NCBI GenBank assembly: GCA_964520865.1
Contig: CAZFOY010000003.1
Span: forward strand, 41,103 to 105,102
Source: CAVQCT01 sp964520865
Lineage (GTDB): Bacteria > Zixibacteria > MSB-5A5 > GN15 > FEB-12
Direction: 5' to 3'
Length of the DNA stretch: 64,000 nucleotides
Positions within the stretch are counted from its first letter, which is position 1. Each line of letters begins with the position of its first letter. The notes beneath the pieces are model-generated. The model saw only the letters and a list, made by a program, of their open reading frames with translations, had not been told where the DNA came from and searched no databases. A program made the position numbers and the translations under genes. Of this stretch, positions 61,872-64,000 are shown piece by piece.

Positions 61872-62827
61872 GCTTTTTCCAACAGTTTCCGGGACTGATC
61901 GAACGCCTTGTAAGAGCTCCTCACCAGCGCACCCGCCTCGACATGGCCGAATCCGATCTCCATCCCGATCCGGGCCAACTCAGCGAATTCCTCCGGACGA
62001 TAGAACCGCTCGACCGGAAGATGTTTCGGCGACGGCCGCAGGTATTGTCCGATCGTAACGATATCACACCCGGTCGCGTAAATCTGATGCAGCAGTTCGA
62101 CAATCTCTTCGGTGGTTTCGCCCAGACCAACCATCAACCCGGTCTTTACGACCGGCCGGTTGTGGTAATTCGAGGCCTGGCGGAGGATGTTCAACGAACG
62201 ATCAAGCTTGGCAGCACCGCGAACCCGCTTGTGAAGGCGGGAGACGGTCTCGACATTGTGTCCGAGGACGTCGACGCCTGAATCAAGAATGATCTTCAGC
62301 GAGTCGTACTTGCCGCCGAGATCCGGAATCAGGAATTCAACTTTCACATCTTTATCCTGCCATCGGAGGAGCTCTATAGTCCGGGCAAAAATAGAAGCTC
62401 CCCCATCAGGCAGGTCATCTCTTGTTACCGACGTAATCACGACTTGTTTCAATTTCAGTTCCGCCACTACTTCGGCCAATCGCCGGGGCTCGTCTTCGTC
62501 GAGTCCCAGCGGCTGTCCGTGGAGGACGTCGCAGAAATTGCAGTCACGCGTGCAGTACTTGCCGAGGATCATAAAAGTCGCCGTCCCGGCATCCCAGCAT
62601 TCACGGATATTCGGGCAGGCCGCCTCCTCGCAAACCGAGTGCAGGGCGTGCTCCCTTAGAATCGATTTGACCCGGCTGTAATTCGGGCCGTGGCTGACGG
62701 TGGTTTTCATCCAGCGGGGCAGGCGGACGTACGGCACCTGTGCTCGTTCGCTCTTTTTCGGTGCTTTCGGGGTAAGCGAGTGCGCCGAATGTTCGCCCAC
62801 TGATTGTGTATATAGGACTTTAAGCAT
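61865..62827 (-). CDS. lipA: Lipoyl synthase
   Basis: 320 residues. Radical-SAM enzyme that inserts sulphur into octanoyl groups. Auxiliary cluster CEEAACPNIRECW, radical-SAM cluster CTRDCNFCDV, and the final serine ligand RSSY are all present. Residues 1-30 (MLKVLYTQSVGEHSAHSL) precede the usual VRLPRWMK start; a later start is possible. Coupled with ispH. Confidence 0.97.
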   Translation of the reverse strand: MLKVLYTQSVGEHSAHSLTPKAPKKSERAQVPYVRLPRWMKTTVSHGPNYSRVKSILREHALHSVCEEAACPNIRECWDAGTATFMILGKYCTRDCNFCDVLHGQPLGLDEDEPRRLAEVVAELKLKQVVITSVTRDDLPDGGASIFARTIELLRWQDKDVKVEFLIPDLGGKYDSLKIILDSGVDVLGHNVETVSRLHKRVRGAAKLDRSLNILRQASNYHNRPVVKTGLMVGLGETTEEIVELLHQIYATGCDIVTIGQYLRPSPKHLPVERFYRPEEFAELARIGMEIGFGHVEAGALVRSSYKAFDQSRKLLEKAC

Positions 62828-62853
62828 CCATTTAATATATTATTGGTGTCGGC

Positions 62854-63453
62854 TCAATCCAAACAAAACTTTTGTAAAAAGTACTCCAGCAACCGGGTGT
62901 CCTCGTGAAGCTCGGTATGGAAAGAGCTGGCCATGATCCGGTTTTCTTCCACTAATACGGGCACGTTCTGGAAAACAGCAAGGGTTTTCACCTGTTCCCC
63001 GATTCGTCGAATAATCGGCGCCCGGATGAAAGAAACTCGAAGGGGTGTTTCTACGCCCCTTAGACGGGCATTGACGTTTTCTTCGAATGAAAAGACCTGC
63101 CTCCCGTAGCCGTTTCTGACCACATCGATATCCATCAACCCGAACGGCGTCACGCCGGACAGGTTGTCCTCGATTTTTTTCGCCAGCATAATCATGCCGG
63201 CACAGGTCCCCCAGACCGGTTTTGAGCGTCCGAACTCGATCAACGGCTCACGGAGCTCGAACGTATCGATCAGCTTGTCCATCGTGGTCGACTCCCCTCC
63301 CGGAATGATCAGGGCATCGACCTTTTCCAGATCGACCGGCAGACGGACGAGGGTGACATCGGCCCCGATATCGAACAATGCGTGCTGGTGGCGCTCAAAA
63401 TCTCCCTGCAGCGCCAGCACACCTATATTGAGATGGCTGTATTTGGCGTTCAT
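62854..63453 (-). CDS. pdxT: Pyridoxal 5'-phosphate synthase glutaminase subunit
   Basis: 199 residues. Supplies ammonia to PdxS. Starts NIGVLALQGDFERHQHAL, then IPGGESTTM, nucleophile WGTCAGMIM (Cys about 84) and the catalytic SFHTEL (His/Glu near the end). No pdxS adjacent in the window: the upstream side is repeat DNA. First gene of the pdxT-lipA-ispH-ccmF run. Confidence 0.96.
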   Translation of the reverse strand: MNAKYSHLNIGVLALQGDFERHQHALFDIGADVTLVRLPVDLEKVDALIIPGGESTTMDKLIDTFELREPLIEFGRSKPVWGTCAGMIMLAKKIEDNLSGVTPFGLMDIDVVRNGYGRQVFSFEENVNARLRGVETPLRVSFIRAPIIRRIGEQVKTLAVFQNVPVLVEENRIMASSFHTELHEDTRLLEYFLQKFCLD

Positions 63454-63491
63454 CGTTTTGCTTAAACGTGTTTATGGTCAATTTGTGTCCA

Positions 63492-63519
63492 AGTATAGAT
63501 GAATTCCTGAAGCGGTCAA
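63492..63519 (-). promoter_or_regulatory. Sigma-70-type promoter of pdxT operon
   Basis: On the minus strand TTGACC (63519-63514), 16 bases, TATACT (63497-63492). About 40 bases from the pdxT start; one of the best promoters in the window. Confidence 0.65.
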
Positions 63520-63529
63520 GCGGAAAGGG

Positions 63530-64000
63530 GGTGTTGCTTCTTTTGTAGGGCAGCCTCGTCTTCGAGCCTGCCAAGATATTCTATGACAGGCGAAGGCCTG
63601 TCACCCGTGCGAAGGCAGGGGTCCAGATTTAAGATAGATTGCTGCCTCGCAGGAATGACACGCCTGATGGCGTGTTTCACACGGCGACCCATAAGAATGT
63701 CCCACCCGACCAGTGCTGCCCAAGGCAACCTGAAATGTCGTCATCGCGAGGCGTCCATCACGCCGGTCAGGCGTGAAGCCGTCGCGATCTCGATTTCACA
63801 TAAGACCCACGTGGCGGTCGTTCGGGCTATTGCCCTCCTCACTGACGTGGGCTACGGGAGGTGACACTTGTCCGCTCTGACACATCGCTCCGGAATACTA
63901 CCAATCGTCGGGTTTCTTCTTCGGACGCGGAAGCGTCCTCATCCGGAACCCGACCTACGAACAAAAGAAGCTCTTCTGTAGGGAAGGTCCGCTTCGGACC
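63530..64000. repeat. Cluster of palindromic intergenic repeats, region D, to window end
   Basis: No gene in 470 bases. Perfect hairpins: 63584-63603 (TGACAGGC-gaag-GCCTGTCA), 63658-63675 (ACACGCC-tgat-GGCGTGT), 63758-63776 (TCACGCC-ggtca-GGCGTGA), 63923-63938 (GGACGC-ggaa-GCGTCC) inside an outer GTCGGGTT/AACCCGAC (63907-63914 with 63947-63954), 63986-64000 (GGTCCG-ctt-CGGACC). Shared words: 63536-63575 matches the complement of 38858-38897 (36 of 40), 63598-63627 the complement of 40313-40342 (28 of 30), 63842-63858 the complement of 40441-40457. The array continues past the window. Confidence 0.85.

Noticed and set aside
63583..63864. 93-codon plus-strand frame within repeat region D
   Set aside because: Same reason; consists of repeat hairpins.
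63530..64000. CRISPR-like array
   Set aside because: Repeats are of different length and orientation, spacers are not regular, and no cas genes are present; these are palindromic interspersed repeats.

Overview
The window reads as a scaffold from a diderm (two-membrane), moderately GC-rich bacterium. It is probably a member of the FCB superphylum or a neighbouring candidate phylum such as Zixibacteria; this placement is an inference from gene content, not from a computed phylogeny. Pointers are a SecA with a large insertion of the kind seen in Bacteroidetes/FCB proteins, outer-membrane and lipoprotein genes (OmpA with a glycine zipper, beta-barrel-like proteins), a lamin-tail-domain protein ending in a FlgD-like C-terminal module, a PEP-CTERM protein, and a bifunctional malic enzyme-phosphotransacetylase. 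Two runs of exactly 100 N (26306-26405 and 28863-28962) show it is a scaffolded, probably metagenomic, assembly. I found no rRNA, tRNA, CRISPR array, prophage or intact transposase.

Layout. 1-13.3 kb: start of an MCE/MlaD gene, rsgA, a secreted alpha/beta hydrolase, secA, an OmpA lipoprotein, nnrDE-lon, a YchF-type GTPase and a PaaK-like adenylating enzyme. 13.4-17.8 kb: the conserved cmk-plsC-rpsA block and an orphan amino-acid binding lipoprotein. 17.9-22.6 kb: an envelope-stress block (PspC, LiaF-like) next to an ECF sigma/anti-sigma pair, then holA and a protein that looks like a catalytically dead RNase H. 23.6-32.1 kb: a tightly coupled minus-strand operon rnr, sigma-54 activator, barrel-like protein, lamin-tail protein, second barrel-like protein, dgt. 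32.5-37.4 kb: two more ECF/anti-sigma pairs, one after a lipoprotein gene and one joined to two Met/His-rich Spy/CpxP-like periplasmic proteins. 37.5-45.1 kb: mreB without mreCD, a lipoprotein, and phoU-pstB-phoR-phoB without pstSCA. 45.4-54.6 kb: maeB-pta, a PEP-CTERM protein, a small NifU-like protein, rhomboid, an M23 peptidase, a SurA/PpiD-type foldase and a small membrane protein. 54.8-63.5 kb: ETF-quinone oxidoreductase with an ArsC/Spx-like protein, an O-methyltransferase with a Rieske protein, and pdxT-lipA-ispH-ccmF.

The main theme is envelope biogenesis and envelope stress: protein export (SecA), periplasmic folding and proteolysis (PpiD/SurA, Spy-like proteins, M23, rhomboid, Lon), cell shape (MreB) and three separate ECF sigma/anti-sigma switches within 18 kb. 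The most interesting candidates are (1) the ECF-antisigma-Spy-Spy operon, laid out like a metal- or misfolding-sensing CnrYXH-type system with a different sensor; (2) a family of modular palindromic intergenic repeats found in at least four places (about 34.7, 38.7-38.9, 40.1-40.6 and 63.5-64.0 kb); (3) the sigma-54/lamin-tail/barrel operon; and (4) the degenerate RNase H-like gene beside holA.
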